Positions 50,403 to 62,512 of a stretch of DNA of 64,000 bases are shown here, piece after piece. The position numbers and the translations under genes are program-made. The notes below the pieces were generated by a model. That model saw only the letters and a program-made list of their open reading frames with translations. It was not told the DNA's origin and made no database searches. The stretch spans positions 1,798,001-1,862,000 of the forward strand of contig NZ_AP025158.1 of NCBI RefSeq assembly GCF_019974155.1. Direction: 5' to 3'. The stretch comes from Thermus thermophilus. GTDB taxonomy: Bacteria > Deinococcota > Deinococci > Deinococcales > Thermaceae. Within the stretch, counting starts at the first letter, position 1. Each line of letters starts with the position of its first letter.

Positions 50403-51056
50403 CTAGGCCTGGCGGCTCGGGCAGTGGGGCGCAAGAACGCAGGCCCCGCAGCGGGGCCTCCTCGCGGTGCAGACGTAGCGGCCGTGGAGGACGAGGGCGT
50501 GGTGGACGAAGACCCAGTCCTCCTTGGGAAAGAGGGCCTCGAGGTCCTTCCCGATCCTCTCCGGGGCCTTGGCCTCGGAGAAGCAGAGCCTCTTGGCGAG
50601 GCGGGCCACGTGGGTGTCCACGGCGATCCCCGGCACCCCAAAGGCCGCCCCCAACACCACGGTGGCCGTCTTCCAGCCCACCCCGGGAAGGCGCATGAGG
50701 GCCTCCTTCTCCTTGGGCACCTCTCCCCCGTACTCCTCCAAAAGCCTCCTCGCCAGGGCCACGAGGTTTTTCGCCTTGGTGCGGTAAAGCCCGATGCGGC
50801 GGATGTAGGGCTCCACCTCCTCGGGGGTGGCCGAAGCCAGGGCCTTGGCGTCGGGAAAGCGGGCGAAGAGGGCCGGGGTGGCCTCGTTCACGCTTTTATC
50901 GGTGGCCTGGGCGGAGAGGACCGTGGCCACGAGGAGCTGGAAGGGGCTATTGTGCCTAAGCTCCGTGCGGGCCCCGGGGTAGGCGGCCTTGAGGGCCTTT
51001 AAGACCTCCCGGGCCCGGGCCTTCTTCTCCTTTGGCCCTTCCTTCGGGCACGCCAC
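50403..51056 (-). CDS. nth: Endonuclease III (DNA glycosylase/AP lyase)
   Basis: Removes oxidised pyrimidines. 217 residues from GTG 51056 (MACPKEGPK), which lies seven bases after TAGAGT (51064-51069, minus strand), a leaderless start; an earlier GTG at 51065 would overlap the -10 box. Helix-hairpin-helix with catalytic Lys in LPGVGWKTATVVLG, catalytic Asp in IAVDTHVARLAKRL, and C-terminal [4Fe-4S] cysteines in CTARRPRCGACVLAPHC. Confidence 0.94.
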   Translation of the reverse strand: MACPKEGPKEKKARAREVLKALKAAYPGARTELRHNSPFQLLVATVLSAQATDKSVNEATPALFARFPDAKALASATPEEVEPYIRRIGLYRTKAKNLVALARRLLEEYGGEVPKEKEALMRLPGVGWKTATVVLGAAFGVPGIAVDTHVARLAKRLCFSEAKAPERIGKDLEALFPKEDWVFVHHALVLHGRYVCTARRPRCGACVLAPHCPSRQA

Positions 51057-51063
51057 GCCCCCC

Positions 51064-51073
51064 ACTCTACAAT
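51064..51073. promoter_or_regulatory. Overlapping opposed -10 boxes of nth and the ASCH gene
   Basis: TAGAGT read leftward (51064-51069) and TACAAT read rightward (51068-51073) share two bases; the start codons lie seven and six bases beyond. Polymerase can probably occupy only one at a time. Confidence 0.6.
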
Positions 51074-51079
51074 GAGGGG

Positions 51080-51445
51080 ATGGAAAGGCCCAAGCTCGGC
51101 CTCATCGTCCGGGAGCCCTACGCCAGCCTCATCGTGGACGGCAAGAAGACCTGGGAGCTTCGCAAGCGCAAGGCCCACCACCGGGGGCCCTTGGGCATCG
51201 TCGCCGGGGGGTGGCTCATCGGGCAGGCGGACCTCGTGGGGGTGGAGGGGCCCTTTAGCGTGGAGGAGCTTTTTGCCCACCAGGAAAAGCACCTGGCGGA
51301 GGAGGCCTTCCTCCGGGCCTACGCCAAGGGCGAGCCCCTTTACGCCTGGGTCCTGGAAAACGCCTTCCGCTACGAGAAGCCCCTCCACGTGCCCAGGCGC
51401 CCGGGCCGGGTCATGTTCGTGGACCTCTCCGAGGTACGGTGGTAA
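51080..51445 (+). CDS. ASCH-domain protein
   Basis: 121 residues: KLGLIVREPYASLIVDGKKTWELRKRKAHHRGPLGIVAGGWLIGQADLVGVEG, the ASCH fold related to PUA domains, with the conserved GxKxxExR-like segment (DGKKTWELRKR). Probably binds RNA or modified nucleosides. ATG 51080 is six bases after TACAAT (51068-51073). The 3' end overlaps the next gene on the other strand by 35 bases. Confidence 0.85.
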   Translation: MERPKLGLIVREPYASLIVDGKKTWELRKRKAHHRGPLGIVAGGWLIGQADLVGVEGPFSVEELFAHQEKHLAEEAFLRAYAKGEPLYAWVLENAFRYEKPLHVPRRPGRVMFVDLSEVRW

Positions 51446-53147
51446 GCCCCCCGTAGCCCACGTAGACGAGGAGGTCGGGGTCCAGGGCGGCCACCACCTC
51501 GGGCCGGTGGGTGGCGGCCACCAGGGTGACCCCCGCCTCCCGGCAGAGCTTCCCCAGGCCCAGGGCCACCCGCCTCGCCGTGGGCACGTCCAGGTGGGCG
51601 GCGAACTCGTCTATGAGGAGGAGGTCGGGCCTTTCCGCGAGGAGGAGGGCCAAGCGGAAGCGCTCCCTCTGCCCGGTGGAAAGCTCCTTGGGCCTTGCCC
51701 GGTAGAGCACGGCGTCGGAGAGGCCCACCCGGTTCAGCACCTCTATGGCCGCCCCCACGTCCTTAAGCTTCCGGTACAGGGCCTCGAGGATGGGCGCCTC
51801 CCCCAGGTCCACCTCCACCTCCCCGGGGATGTAGGCCACCCGCCTCCCCGGGGGAAGGGCCACCTCCCCGAGGTCCGGAAGCTCCCCCAGGAGGAGGCGG
51901 AGCAGGGTGGTCTTCCCCGCCCCGCTCGCCCCCGCCAGGACCACGAGGCTTCCCGGGGGGATCTCCAGGCTCGCCCCCCGGAGCACCGCCCGCTCCACCA
52001 CCCGGGCCTTCACCCCGAAGGCGAGGAGGGCCTCCTGAACCTCCCGGGAAAGGCCCCCTAGGTCCAGGTGGCTCCGGTAGGCCTTGTGGACCCCGGCAAG
52101 GCGGATGGGGCCAGGAAGCCCCGAAACCCGCCCGAACCGGGGCCTATAGAGCCTCCCCCCGTGGGCACGGGCGTAGAGGTCCTCCCGGAGGAAGCGCTCC
52201 AGGTGGGCCTCGGCCTCCTCGGTGAGGGGGCAGAAGAGGACGGGCCTTCCCGAGGCGGTGTCAAAGAGGTAGCGGAAACCCACCTTCTCAAAGAAGGGGT
52301 GGTAACGGGCCATCTGGGCGATGGTGTAGACGAGGTGCTTCTCCCGCCTCCCCTCGGGGGCCCCCCGCGCCCTCGCCCACTCCAGGGCCACCCGCACGAG
52401 AAGGGCCCCGAAGCCCTCGGAGCGGTAGTCGGGGTGGACCACCACCCGGGCGATGCGGCTGGCAGCCGTCCTCACCCGGTCCAGGGCCTTCTGCCAGTCG
52501 GCCCCGCCCTCGTAGGTGGGGTGGAACCAGTCCCGGGGGAAGATCCTTTCCCGGATGTCCCGCTCCACGCCCTCGGGGGTCCTCCGGTGCATCCGGGGGA
52601 TGGGGGGGTCCAGGCGGAGGTAGCCCAGGATCCTGGGCTCAAAGGGGAGGCGCTCCGCGAGCTCCAAAACGAGGAAGCGGCTTGCCGGGGTGGAGCCCCG
52701 GATCTCCTTAAGCCTCGCCTCCCCGCCGCAGTCGCAGAGGGGCTTGGCGTTGGCGGGGATGGTCTTCTGGCACTCGGTGCAGACCCAGAGGGCCACCACC
52801 TCCTTCTCCGAGGCGTAGTGGAACTGCTCCAGCTCGGCGATGGCCTCAAAGTCGCTTTCATAGGTGGCCTCCCGCACCTTAAGGCGGTAGCGGTAGGCCT
52901 CGCCCCCCAGGGGGCTTTCCCGCACGTGCTCCAGGGTCTTGGCAAAGGGGGGCCAGAGGGGGAAGGCGCCCTCGAGGGCGTACTCGTCAAAGCCGAGGAC
53001 GGGCTTCTTGAACTCGGTGCGAAGCCTCACCCGCTCCCCGGGCCTCAGCCACTTGGCCGCGTCCCCGCTCATGCGCAAGGTCACGCCCCCCTCCAGGAGG
53101 ACCTCCCCGTACCAGCGCCAGTAGACCCTCCGCCCTAGGACGCGCAT
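51411..53147 (-). CDS. GNAT acetyltransferase-ABC ATPase fusion
   Basis: 578 residues from ATG 53147. N-terminal beta region (1-85), then a GNAT-like domain (about 90-320; ARVVVHPDYRSEGFGALLVRVALEWA is the acetyl-CoA loop) interrupted by a zinc-ribbon-like CTECQKTIPANAKPLCDCGG. C-terminal ABC ATPase: Walker A GASGAGKTT, signature LSTGQRERFRLA, Walker B DLLLIDEFAAHLD, H-loop ATHRPE. No membrane part, so not a transporter. Domain order fits COG2401 as I recall it, whose role is not established. Confidence 0.88.
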   Translation of the reverse strand: MRVLGRRVYWRWYGEVLLEGGVTLRMSGDAAKWLRPGERVRLRTEFKKPVLGFDEYALEGAFPLWPPFAKTLEHVRESPLGGEAYRYRLKVREATYESDFEAIAELEQFHYASEKEVVALWVCTECQKTIPANAKPLCDCGGEARLKEIRGSTPASRFLVLELAERLPFEPRILGYLRLDPPIPRMHRRTPEGVERDIRERIFPRDWFHPTYEGGADWQKALDRVRTAASRIARVVVHPDYRSEGFGALLVRVALEWARARGAPEGRREKHLVYTIAQMARYHPFFEKVGFRYLFDTASGRPVLFCPLTEEAEAHLERFLREDLYARAHGGRLYRPRFGRVSGLPGPIRLAGVHKAYRSHLDLGGLSREVQEALLAFGVKARVVERAVLRGASLEIPPGSLVVLAGASGAGKTTLLRLLLGELPDLGEVALPPGRRVAYIPGEVEVDLGEAPILEALYRKLKDVGAAIEVLNRVGLSDAVLYRARPKELSTGQRERFRLALLLAERPDLLLIDEFAAHLDVPTARRVALGLGKLCREAGVTLVAATHRPEVVAALDPDLLVYVGYGGLTTVPRRGPRT

Positions 53148-53187
53148 CGTGCCCCCATGGTACCCCACTTAATGTTAAGCTCATCCC

Positions 53188-53394
53188 ATGAAACGATCCC
53201 TTGCCCTGATTCTGGCCTTGTTCAGCCCGTTGGCCCTCACCCAGTCCCCCAAGGAAGCGGTGGAATCCGCCCTCAAGGCCGCCTTCGGCAACTGGAGGGG
53301 CAGGACCTACCAGGGCCTGGACCGGGTGGCCTACTACACCCCCGAGGGCCAGGAAACTCAGGTCTTGGCTAAGGCTCAGTATCCGCGGGAGTAG
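53188..53394 (+). CDS. Short secreted protein, probably truncated
   Basis: 68 residues with a clear signal peptide (MKRSLALILALFSPLALTQS) and a stretch PKEAVESALKAAFGNWRGRTYQGLDRVAYYTPEGQ. It stops where GC-rich DNA gives way to an AT-rich patch at about 53385, and overlaps the end of the next gene on the other strand by 19 bases. It probably lost its C-terminal part when that patch arrived. Confidence 0.6.
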   Translation: MKRSLALILALFSPLALTQSPKEAVESALKAAFGNWRGRTYQGLDRVAYYTPEGQETQVLAKAQYPRE

Positions 53395-53663
53395 AAAAGA
53401 ACAACAAGAAATGATAAACCCACAACAATTAAGGCGACCAAGGAAAGAACGCCCAAAGCACGCCATTCGCCAACCTTTTTCACCCAAGAGAGTGTGGCAT
53501 GATACAGGAAACTGAAGAAAAAGGCCTGCAACAGTAGCCCAGGAGCTTCTCTAGCCTCTACTCTTTTGTCGAGCACCAACGTAAACAGGTTAATGAGTCC
53601 AAAGAAAGCTAAAGCCACAAGAAGAAAGGATTGCCAAGGCCTAAGTTTCCACATCATCGCCAT
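53376..53663 (-). CDS. Small three-helix membrane protein in AT-rich patch
   Basis: 95 residues, three hydrophobic segments (about 11-30, 43-62, 70-92). No family recognised. Starts three bases after the stop of the 124-residue secreted protein, so the two are co-translated. Codon use is clearly AT-richer than neighbours. Could be an immunity or export partner of the upstream product (inference). Confidence 0.65.
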   Translation of the reverse strand: MAMMWKLRPWQSFLLVALAFFGLINLFTLVLDKRVEAREAPGLLLQAFFFSFLYHATLSWVKKVGEWRALGVLSLVALIVVGLSFLVVLFYSRGY

Positions 53664-53666
53664 ACC

Positions 53667-54041
53667 TCACCAAGGCGAAGTTAAGAGTCCAAACACAAAT
53701 CCATAAACAAAACCTTTACCAACGTTCGCCGCAAAGTCACGAGCATTCGCATCGCAACGCCCGGTATTGCAACCTATGGCTGCATCTACCGTATACGCTA
53801 AAGCAGCACTAATCGCCCCTGAAAGACCACCAATAACCCCCGCGATAACTCCCTCTCCCTCGTAAAGAGCTAGCTCCTCATCCGAAAAAAGCGAAGGAGA
53901 TTCAAGCAAGGAAGTAGCCCACTCAACTGTTTGAACTTCACCCCGTACTCCCAGGGCCAGGATGTGCCCCTGCGCCCTAGCGCCCAACGGGGCATAGGCC
54001 AAAAGCCCAAAGGCCATGAGCACAAAGAGGAACCTGCGCAT
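53667..54041 (-). CDS. Secreted glycine-rich protein, bacteriocin-like
   Basis: 124 residues. Sec signal (MRRFLFVLMAFGLLAYAPLGARA), acidic middle, then GEGVIAGVIGGLSGAISAALAY, a glycine-zipper-like hydrophobic stretch, a CNTGRC pair of cysteines and a second hydrophobic stretch (NVGKGFVYGFVFGLLTSPW). The signal-encoding DNA is GC-rich like the host, the mature part AT-rich. Glycine-zipper peptides paired with a small membrane protein resemble bacteriocin-immunity units; a holin-like or envelope protein is the alternative. Confidence 0.6.
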   Translation of the reverse strand: MRRFLFVLMAFGLLAYAPLGARAQGHILALGVRGEVQTVEWATSLLESPSLFSDEELALYEGEGVIAGVIGGLSGAISAALAYTVDAAIGCNTGRCDANARDFAANVGKGFVYGFVFGLLTSPW

Positions 54042-54168
54042 GACTCAACCCCCTCAAGGGTGAGGTTACCACGCCCCCCCCCCCTTCCTGTCAAGAAGCT
54101 TTCAAGAAGGCGCAATCCCCCACCCCGCCCGTCCGGGACTGGCGAGAGGGGAGAAGGCGCCGAGAAGC

Positions 54169-56852
<2,684 letters not shown>

Positions 56853-56861
56853 AATGGGGAG

Positions 56862-57410
56862 ATGATCCGCCACCGCCTGAGCCTCGAGGAGTTCCAGGCC
56901 CTCCTGGAGAAGGCCCCAGAAGGGCTTCGCCTAGAGCTCTTGGACGGTGAGGTCTACGAGATGGCCCCCATCGGCAGCGGACACGCCAGCCTGGTGACCT
57001 ACCTGGCCAAGCAGCTGGAAAGGCTTTACGGGGACCGGGCCCTGGTCTACGTGCAAAACCCCCTTCGCCTTTCCCCCCACTCCCTGCCCCAACCGGACCT
57101 CGCCCTGCTCCGGCCGCGGGAGGATTTTTACCGGGAAAGGCTCCCCGAAGCCGGGGATGCCCTCTTGGTGGTGGAGGTCAGCTTCTCCACCCGGGAGGTG
57201 GACCTTAAGAAGCTCGCCCTCTACGCCCAAGGAGGCGTCCCCGAGGTGTGGCTCGTGGAGGAAGGGGGAAGCCTGGAGGCGTACCGGGAGCCCCGGGGCA
57301 ACCGTTACCGCCACCGCCTCCTTGTGGAGCCCGGGGAGGAGGTGGCCCCCCTCCTCCTCTCCCACCCCCCTCTCCTCTGGGACCCCCCTAGAGGTACCCC
57401 GCCCGCGTGA
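56862..57410 (+). CDS. Uma2/DUF820-family PD-(D/E)xK nuclease-like protein
   Basis: 182 residues: LELLDGEVYEMAPIGSGHASLVTYLAKQL, QPDLALLRPRE, LLVVEVSFSTREVDLKKLALYAQGGVPEVWLVE, the Uma2 pattern with acidic residues (Asp in QPDLAL, Glu in VVEVS) and Lys in DLKK. Families like this are abundant in thermophiles and cyanobacteria; true function unknown. The likely -10 TAAAAT (56850-56855) overlaps the apgM stop, six bases before the ATG. Its end overlaps nrnA by 23 bases on the opposite strand. Confidence 0.85.
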   Translation: MIRHRLSLEEFQALLEKAPEGLRLELLDGEVYEMAPIGSGHASLVTYLAKQLERLYGDRALVYVQNPLRLSPHSLPQPDLALLRPREDFYRERLPEAGDALLVVEVSFSTREVDLKKLALYAQGGVPEVWLVEEGGSLEAYREPRGNRYRHRLLVEPGEEVAPLLLSHPPLLWDPPRGTPPA

Positions 57411-58365
57411 GCTCCTCCCGGACGGCCTCGAGGACGAGTTCGTAGGCGCGGTCCAGGTCTACCCCCCTCAGGGTGGCCCCGGCGGCGGGGACGTGCCCGC
57501 CGCCCCCGAGCTTTAGGGCGATGTTCTGGGCCGAAACCCCGCCCCGGGAGCGGATGGAGACCTTCACCCCCTCCTCCCGCTTGCGGAGGAAGACCGAGAC
57601 CACGCTGCCCTCCACGTAGCGGATCAGGCCCACGAAGTCGTCGGAGTCCTCCTCCTCCCGCCTGGCCTCCTCGGGGAGGTGGGCGGTGACGAGGAGCCCG
57701 CCAAAGTGGAAGGCCACCGTGGAAAGGACCTGCCCCATGAGGCGGAAGTAGGAGGGGGGGCGGAACTGGAGGCGGTCGGTGAGCTCGGCGAGCTTCACCC
57801 CGTAGCCCAAAAGCTCCGCCGCCACCCGGAGCACCTCGGGGGTGGTGTTGGCGAAGCGGAAGTTGCCGGTGTCCGTGAGGATGCCCGTGAGGACGGGGGT
57901 GGCGATCTCCGCCGTCCACTCCACGCCCAAGAGGTCAATGAGGTCCTTCACCATCTGGGCGGTGGCCGCCTTGGAGGGGTCCACCACGTGGAGGTGGCCG
58001 AAGCGGGGGTTGGTGCCGTGGTGGTCTATGTTGATGACGAAGCCCTCCACGGGGACCCCCACCACCCTCGAGGGCTCGGCGCTGTCCAAGGCCACCAGGG
58101 TGGCCCCGGGAGGAAGCTTCTCCACGGGGTCGGAGTACTCCTCCTCCTTGGGGAGGAAGCGGAGGAACCTCGGGGGCTCGGCCACCCAGCGGGCGTCCTT
58201 GCCCAGGGCCTTGAGGGCCCGGTAAAGCCCCAGGGAGCTTCCGATGGCGTCCCCGTCGGGGTCCACGTGGGTGGCGATGTAGATGGGGCCCTTCACCGCC
58301 TTGAGGACCTCCGCCACGAGCCGCATCTTCTCCCAGTACCTGGGTTCGGGCGCGTTGCCGTCCAT
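57388..58365 (-). CDS. nrnA: DHH phosphoesterase NrnA (nanoRNase/pAp phosphatase)
   Basis: Degrades short oligoribonucleotides and 3'-phosphoadenosine 5'-phosphate. 325 residues: DHH motifs ATHVDPDGDAIGSSLGLY, LVALDSAEPSR, INIDHHGTNPRFG, ILTDTGNFRF, then a DHHA1 domain with the substrate motif GGGGHVPAAGATLRG near the C-terminus. T. thermophilus has a characterised NrnA of this type. Long spacing to tRNA-Ile. Confidence 0.92.
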   Translation of the reverse strand: MDGNAPEPRYWEKMRLVAEVLKAVKGPIYIATHVDPDGDAIGSSLGLYRALKALGKDARWVAEPPRFLRFLPKEEEYSDPVEKLPPGATLVALDSAEPSRVVGVPVEGFVINIDHHGTNPRFGHLHVVDPSKAATAQMVKDLIDLLGVEWTAEIATPVLTGILTDTGNFRFANTTPEVLRVAAELLGYGVKLAELTDRLQFRPPSYFRLMGQVLSTVAFHFGGLLVTAHLPEEARREEEDSDDFVGLIRYVEGSVVSVFLRKREEGVKVSIRSRGGVSAQNIALKLGGGGHVPAAGATLRGVDLDRAYELVLEAVREELTRAGYL

Positions 58366-58445
58366 GCCGCTAAAAGGCTAGCACAAGCCAGCCCTCGGGA
58401 CCCGGGACAAAAGACTTCCCCCCCACTCGCGAGTAGGGGGGTCCT

Positions 58446-58522
<77 letters not shown>

Positions 58523-58563
58523 CCGCACGCACTCGTCAGTTTAGCCAAAAAAGCCCCACCCCG

Positions 58564-59451
58564 TCAAGAGCCTGCCTCCCTCGTTCCGAAGCCCGGGGGC
58601 AGAAAGTCGGGGTAGTCGGGGTTTCCCTTGCGGTCGGGAAGCTTAGGAACAAGGTCCGAGGGGTGGGGCTCCCCCTTGCGGCAGTAGGGGCAGTCGTGGC
58701 GGACCTTGTAGCGCACGGGCCTCGCGGGGACGCCCAGGGCGATGGCGTGGGGGGGGATGTCCTTGGTGACGATGGCCCCCGTACCCACCATGGCGTCGTC
58801 CCCAATGCGCACCCCCGCCAATACGGTGGCGTGGTAGGTGATGCGGACCCCGCTTCCAATGATGGTCTCCTTCAGGGTGACGTCGGGGGAGGCCAGGACG
58901 TGGTGGGTGTGGCTGTAGACGTTGACGTAGTCGGAAAGGGAGGTACGGTCCCCGATCTTGATGCCCCCGATGTCGTCCAGGAAGACGTAGCGGTGCACCA
59001 CCACGTCGTCCCCAAGCTCCAGGTTGTAGCCCACGGAGAACTCCACGTTCTGGAAGAACTTGGGGTTTTTCCCCACCCGCTTGAAGATGAAGGGGGCGAG
59101 GGCCCGCCTTATGGCCACCCCCGAGTGCACCGACTGGCCCAAGGGCGTGAGGTCCAAGACCTTCCAAAACCAGAGGAGGGGCTTGACCCGCCGGAACTTC
59201 TCCAGGTCGGTGGCGGCGTAGTACTCGGCCTCAAAGGTGATCCCCTCCGGGTCCAGGCCCATGGCCGCGAGCGGGTTCACCTCCAGAAGCTCCTCGTAGG
59301 GCCTCCCGTAGAGGAGGCGGGCGAGCTCCTCCCGCACCAAGGCGTTCCGGTCCACATTGGGGTCGGAAAGCCTCTCCGTGAGGCCCCCCAGATAGCGGTC
59401 CAGGGCCTTCTGGTGGAGGGGCGCGATCTCGCGGGGAAGAAGCCAGGGCAT
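58564..59451 (-). CDS. Left-handed beta-helix (hexapeptide) acyltransferase
   Basis: 295 residues. N-terminal alpha region (1-115), then hexapeptide repeats (about 140-245: LELGDDVVVHRYVFLDDIGGIKIGDRTSLSDYVNVYSHTHHV, VRIGDDAMVGTGAIVTKDIPPHAIALGVPARPV) as in xenobiotic/serine/NodL acetyltransferases; catalytic His probably in YSHTHH. A C-terminal tail with CPYC may bind metal. ATG is six bases after TAGCAT (59458-59463, minus strand). Substrate unknown. Confidence 0.85.
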   Translation of the reverse strand: MPWLLPREIAPLHQKALDRYLGGLTERLSDPNVDRNALVREELARLLYGRPYEELLEVNPLAAMGLDPEGITFEAEYYAATDLEKFRRVKPLLWFWKVLDLTPLGQSVHSGVAIRRALAPFIFKRVGKNPKFFQNVEFSVGYNLELGDDVVVHRYVFLDDIGGIKIGDRTSLSDYVNVYSHTHHVLASPDVTLKETIIGSGVRITYHATVLAGVRIGDDAMVGTGAIVTKDIPPHAIALGVPARPVRYKVRHDCPYCRKGEPHPSDLVPKLPDRKGNPDYPDFLPPGFGTREAGS

Positions 59452-59495
59452 AGGCCTATGCTACTCCCCAAGGTCCGGGGAAACACCCTCCTGCC

Positions 59496-60401
<906 letters not shown>

Positions 60402-60485
60402 GGTTTCTCCAGGTGATCCCGACCCTGAGGATTCGCCCTTGGGGGCGGGGGCCGGACCTTCCAAGGCCTCCAGTATACTCCAGGC

Positions 60486-61490
60486 GTGGACCCCTTGGCC
60501 CTCGCCCTCCTCCCGGGCATCGGCCCCAAGCGGCTTTTGGAGGTTCTAAAGGCGGAGGACCCTCTAGGCTTCCTGCGGGAGCGCTTCCCCGAGGCCTGGC
60601 GGCACCTCCCCCAGGCCGAGGCCCGGGCGGAAAGGGAAAGGCGCCTTGCCGAGGCCATGGGCGTGCGCCTCCTGGGGCTCTGGGAGGAGGGCTTCCCCGA
60701 GGGGCTGAAGGCGCTTCCCCAGCCCCCCACCCACCTCTACCTCAAAGGGGAGCTTCCCAAGGAGGGGAAGGCCGTGGCCCTGGTGGGCACCCGCCGCGCC
60801 TCCCCTTGGGCCTTGGCCTTCGCCCGGAGGCTCGCCCGGGAGCTTGCCGAGGCCGGGCTTTGGGTGGTCTCGGGCCTCGCCCGGGGCATAGACCGGGAGG
60901 CCCACCTCGGGGCCCTGGAGGGGGGCGGGCGCACCCTGGGCGTCCTGGGAAGCGCCCTGGACCGGGTCTACCCCCCGGAGAACCGCCCCTTGGCCCAACG
61001 GATGGACCTCCTCTCCGAGTTCCCCTTCGGGACGGGCCCCAAGCCCGAGTTCTTTCCCCGGAGGAACCGCCTCATCGCCGGGCTCTCCCGGGCGGTGGTC
61101 GTGGTGGAGGCCCCCCTGGACTCCGGGGCCCTCATCACCGCCCGCCACGCCTTGGAGCTCGGCAAGGAGGTGCTCGCCGTCCCCGGAAGACCCACGGACG
61201 AGCGTTCCTTAGGAGCCAACCGCCTCATCCAGGACGGGGCCTACCCGGTGCTCTCCGCCGAAGACGTCCTGTCCTACCTGGGGATGGCCGCAAGGCCTAA
61301 GCCCCCCCCGGGCCTCTCCCCGGAGGAGGAGGCCCTTTACGCCCTCCTGCAGGAAAAGGGGGAGACCCTCCCCGAGGCCCTGGCCACGGCCCTGGGGATC
61401 CCCCCGGAGCGGGTGCTCTCCCTCCTCACCCTTCTGGAGCTCAAGGGCCTGGCCCGGGCCCTCCCGGGAGGGCGCTACGGGCCAGGCTAG
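60486..61490 (+). CDS. dprA: DNA-processing protein DprA
   Basis: Loads RecA on incoming single-stranded DNA during natural transformation, for which Thermus is known. 334 residues: N-terminal SAM-like helices, Rossmann-like core with [48 protein letters not shown] and [17 protein letters not shown], and a C-terminal winged-helix ([28 protein letters not shown]). GTG start six bases after TATACT (60474-60479): leaderless. Confidence 0.95.
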   Translation: MDPLALALLPGIGPKRLLEVLKAEDPLGFLRERFPEAWRHLPQAEARAERERRLAEAMGVRLLGLWEEGFPEGLKALPQPPTHLYLKGELPKEGKAVALVGTRRASPWALAFARRLARELAEAGLWVVSGLARGIDREAHLGALEGGGRTLGVLGSALDRVYPPENRPLAQRMDLLSEFPFGTGPKPEFFPRRNRLIAGLSRAVVVVEAPLDSGALITARHALELGKEVLAVPGRPTDERSLGANRLIQDGAYPVLSAEDVLSYLGMAARPKPPPGLSPEEEALYALLQEKGETLPEALATALGIPPERVLSLLTLLELKGLARALPGGRYGPG

Positions 61491-61493
61491 GGG

Positions 61494-62402
61494 TTACTTG
61501 GCCTTCTCGTAGAGCTTCTTGGCGATCTCGTAAAGCTCGCCCGGGTGGAACTCGGGAGCAAACTCGGCGGCGTCGTGGCCCGCGTCAAAGACGGGACCCC
61601 CCGTGGGCGGGCCGTCCACCACCACCACCTCGGTGCCGTCCTCAGGGGAGGCCCCCTTCCAGATGAGCCCGAGGTCCCTGTAGTCCTCGGGGCTGAAGCG
61701 GTAGAGGTTCCGGTGGAAGCCCAGGTCCATGTACTTCTTGGCCTCGGGGATCTTGCTGTTGTCAATCTTGGGGATGGGGAGCATCTTGGTCATCTCCACC
61801 CCGGTGAGGCTTTCCAGGGCCTTGCCGTAGGCGGCGGCGTGCACCCCGCCCCGCACCAGGAGGTAGCCGATCATCTCCCGGGCCACGGGGTTGTCGGTCA
61901 TCTCGTAGACCCGGAGCTTGTGGGTGCGGGCCGCCACCTCCAGGAAGAAGTTGTGGAGGAGGTCCAGGATGAGGTTACCGCTGGTGAAGACGTACTCCCC
62001 GTGCCAGTGCTCCCCCATGGCCCCCATGACCAGGCTGTTGGCTCCCCCGGCGATGAAGTGGGCGGCGTTGCGCACGTCCTTGGCGAAGCCCAGGGGGGCG
62101 CTCACGGGGTCCACACCCTCTTCCAGGTCCTTCCCCGGGTTCTTGGCCAGGAGGCTGTTGATGGTGGCCGCCACCAGCTCAATGTGGCCCAGCTCCTCGG
62201 TGGCGATGTTGGCGATGAGGTCGTAGTAGGGCTTCAGGGCCTTCTTCCCCCGGAAGTTGAAGGACTGGTACATGTAGTTCATCAGGGTGGACATCTCCCC
62301 GAAGCGCCCGCCCAGAAGGGCCTGGACCGCGGCGGCGGCGTTGGGGTCCTGCTCCTTGGGCATGGGCAACTCAATCTGCAGGCGGTCTATCCTCAGGAAC
62401 AT
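61494..62402 (-). CDS. Manganese catalase
   Basis: Di-manganese enzyme that disproportionates hydrogen peroxide. 302 residues. The five known metal ligands of the Thermus enzyme are all in place: E36, E70, H73, E155 and H188. C-terminal arm (YEIAKKLYEKAK) wraps the hexamer. Good Shine-Dalgarno GAGGAGGGA. Divergent from an OxyR regulator across a 110-base gap that holds operator-like repeats. Confidence 0.97.
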   Translation of the reverse strand: MFLRIDRLQIELPMPKEQDPNAAAAVQALLGGRFGEMSTLMNYMYQSFNFRGKKALKPYYDLIANIATEELGHIELVAATINSLLAKNPGKDLEEGVDPVSAPLGFAKDVRNAAHFIAGGANSLVMGAMGEHWHGEYVFTSGNLILDLLHNFFLEVAARTHKLRVYEMTDNPVAREMIGYLLVRGGVHAAAYGKALESLTGVEMTKMLPIPKIDNSKIPEAKKYMDLGFHRNLYRFSPEDYRDLGLIWKGASPEDGTEVVVVDGPPTGGPVFDAGHDAAEFAPEFHPGELYEIAKKLYEKAK

Positions 62403-62482
62403 CTTCTCCCTCCTCTCGCCCGGGGGGGTTCCCCGACGGGCACCCTCACCTTAGAAGAAGGGCCGGTTATAAGTCCAATACA

Positions 62483-62501
62483 TCTCGCGTGACGCTAGAA
62501 T
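62483..62501. promoter_or_regulatory. Operator-like repeat and -10 between Mn catalase and oxyR
   Basis: TCTCGCG-TGA-CGCTAGA (62483-62499), an inverted repeat with one mismatch and the T-N11-A geometry expected of LysR regulators. It overlaps TAGAAT (62496-62501), a candidate oxyR -10 eleven bases before the ATG; this fits autoregulation plus control of the catalase gene. Confidence 0.5.
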
Positions 62502-62512
62502 AAGCAAAGGTT

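Noticed and set aside
54074-54084. Run of eleven C as phase-variation tract
   Set aside because: Lies in an intergenic region between the glycine-rich gene start and proS end, outside any reading frame; a role is possible for promoter spacing but there is no support.
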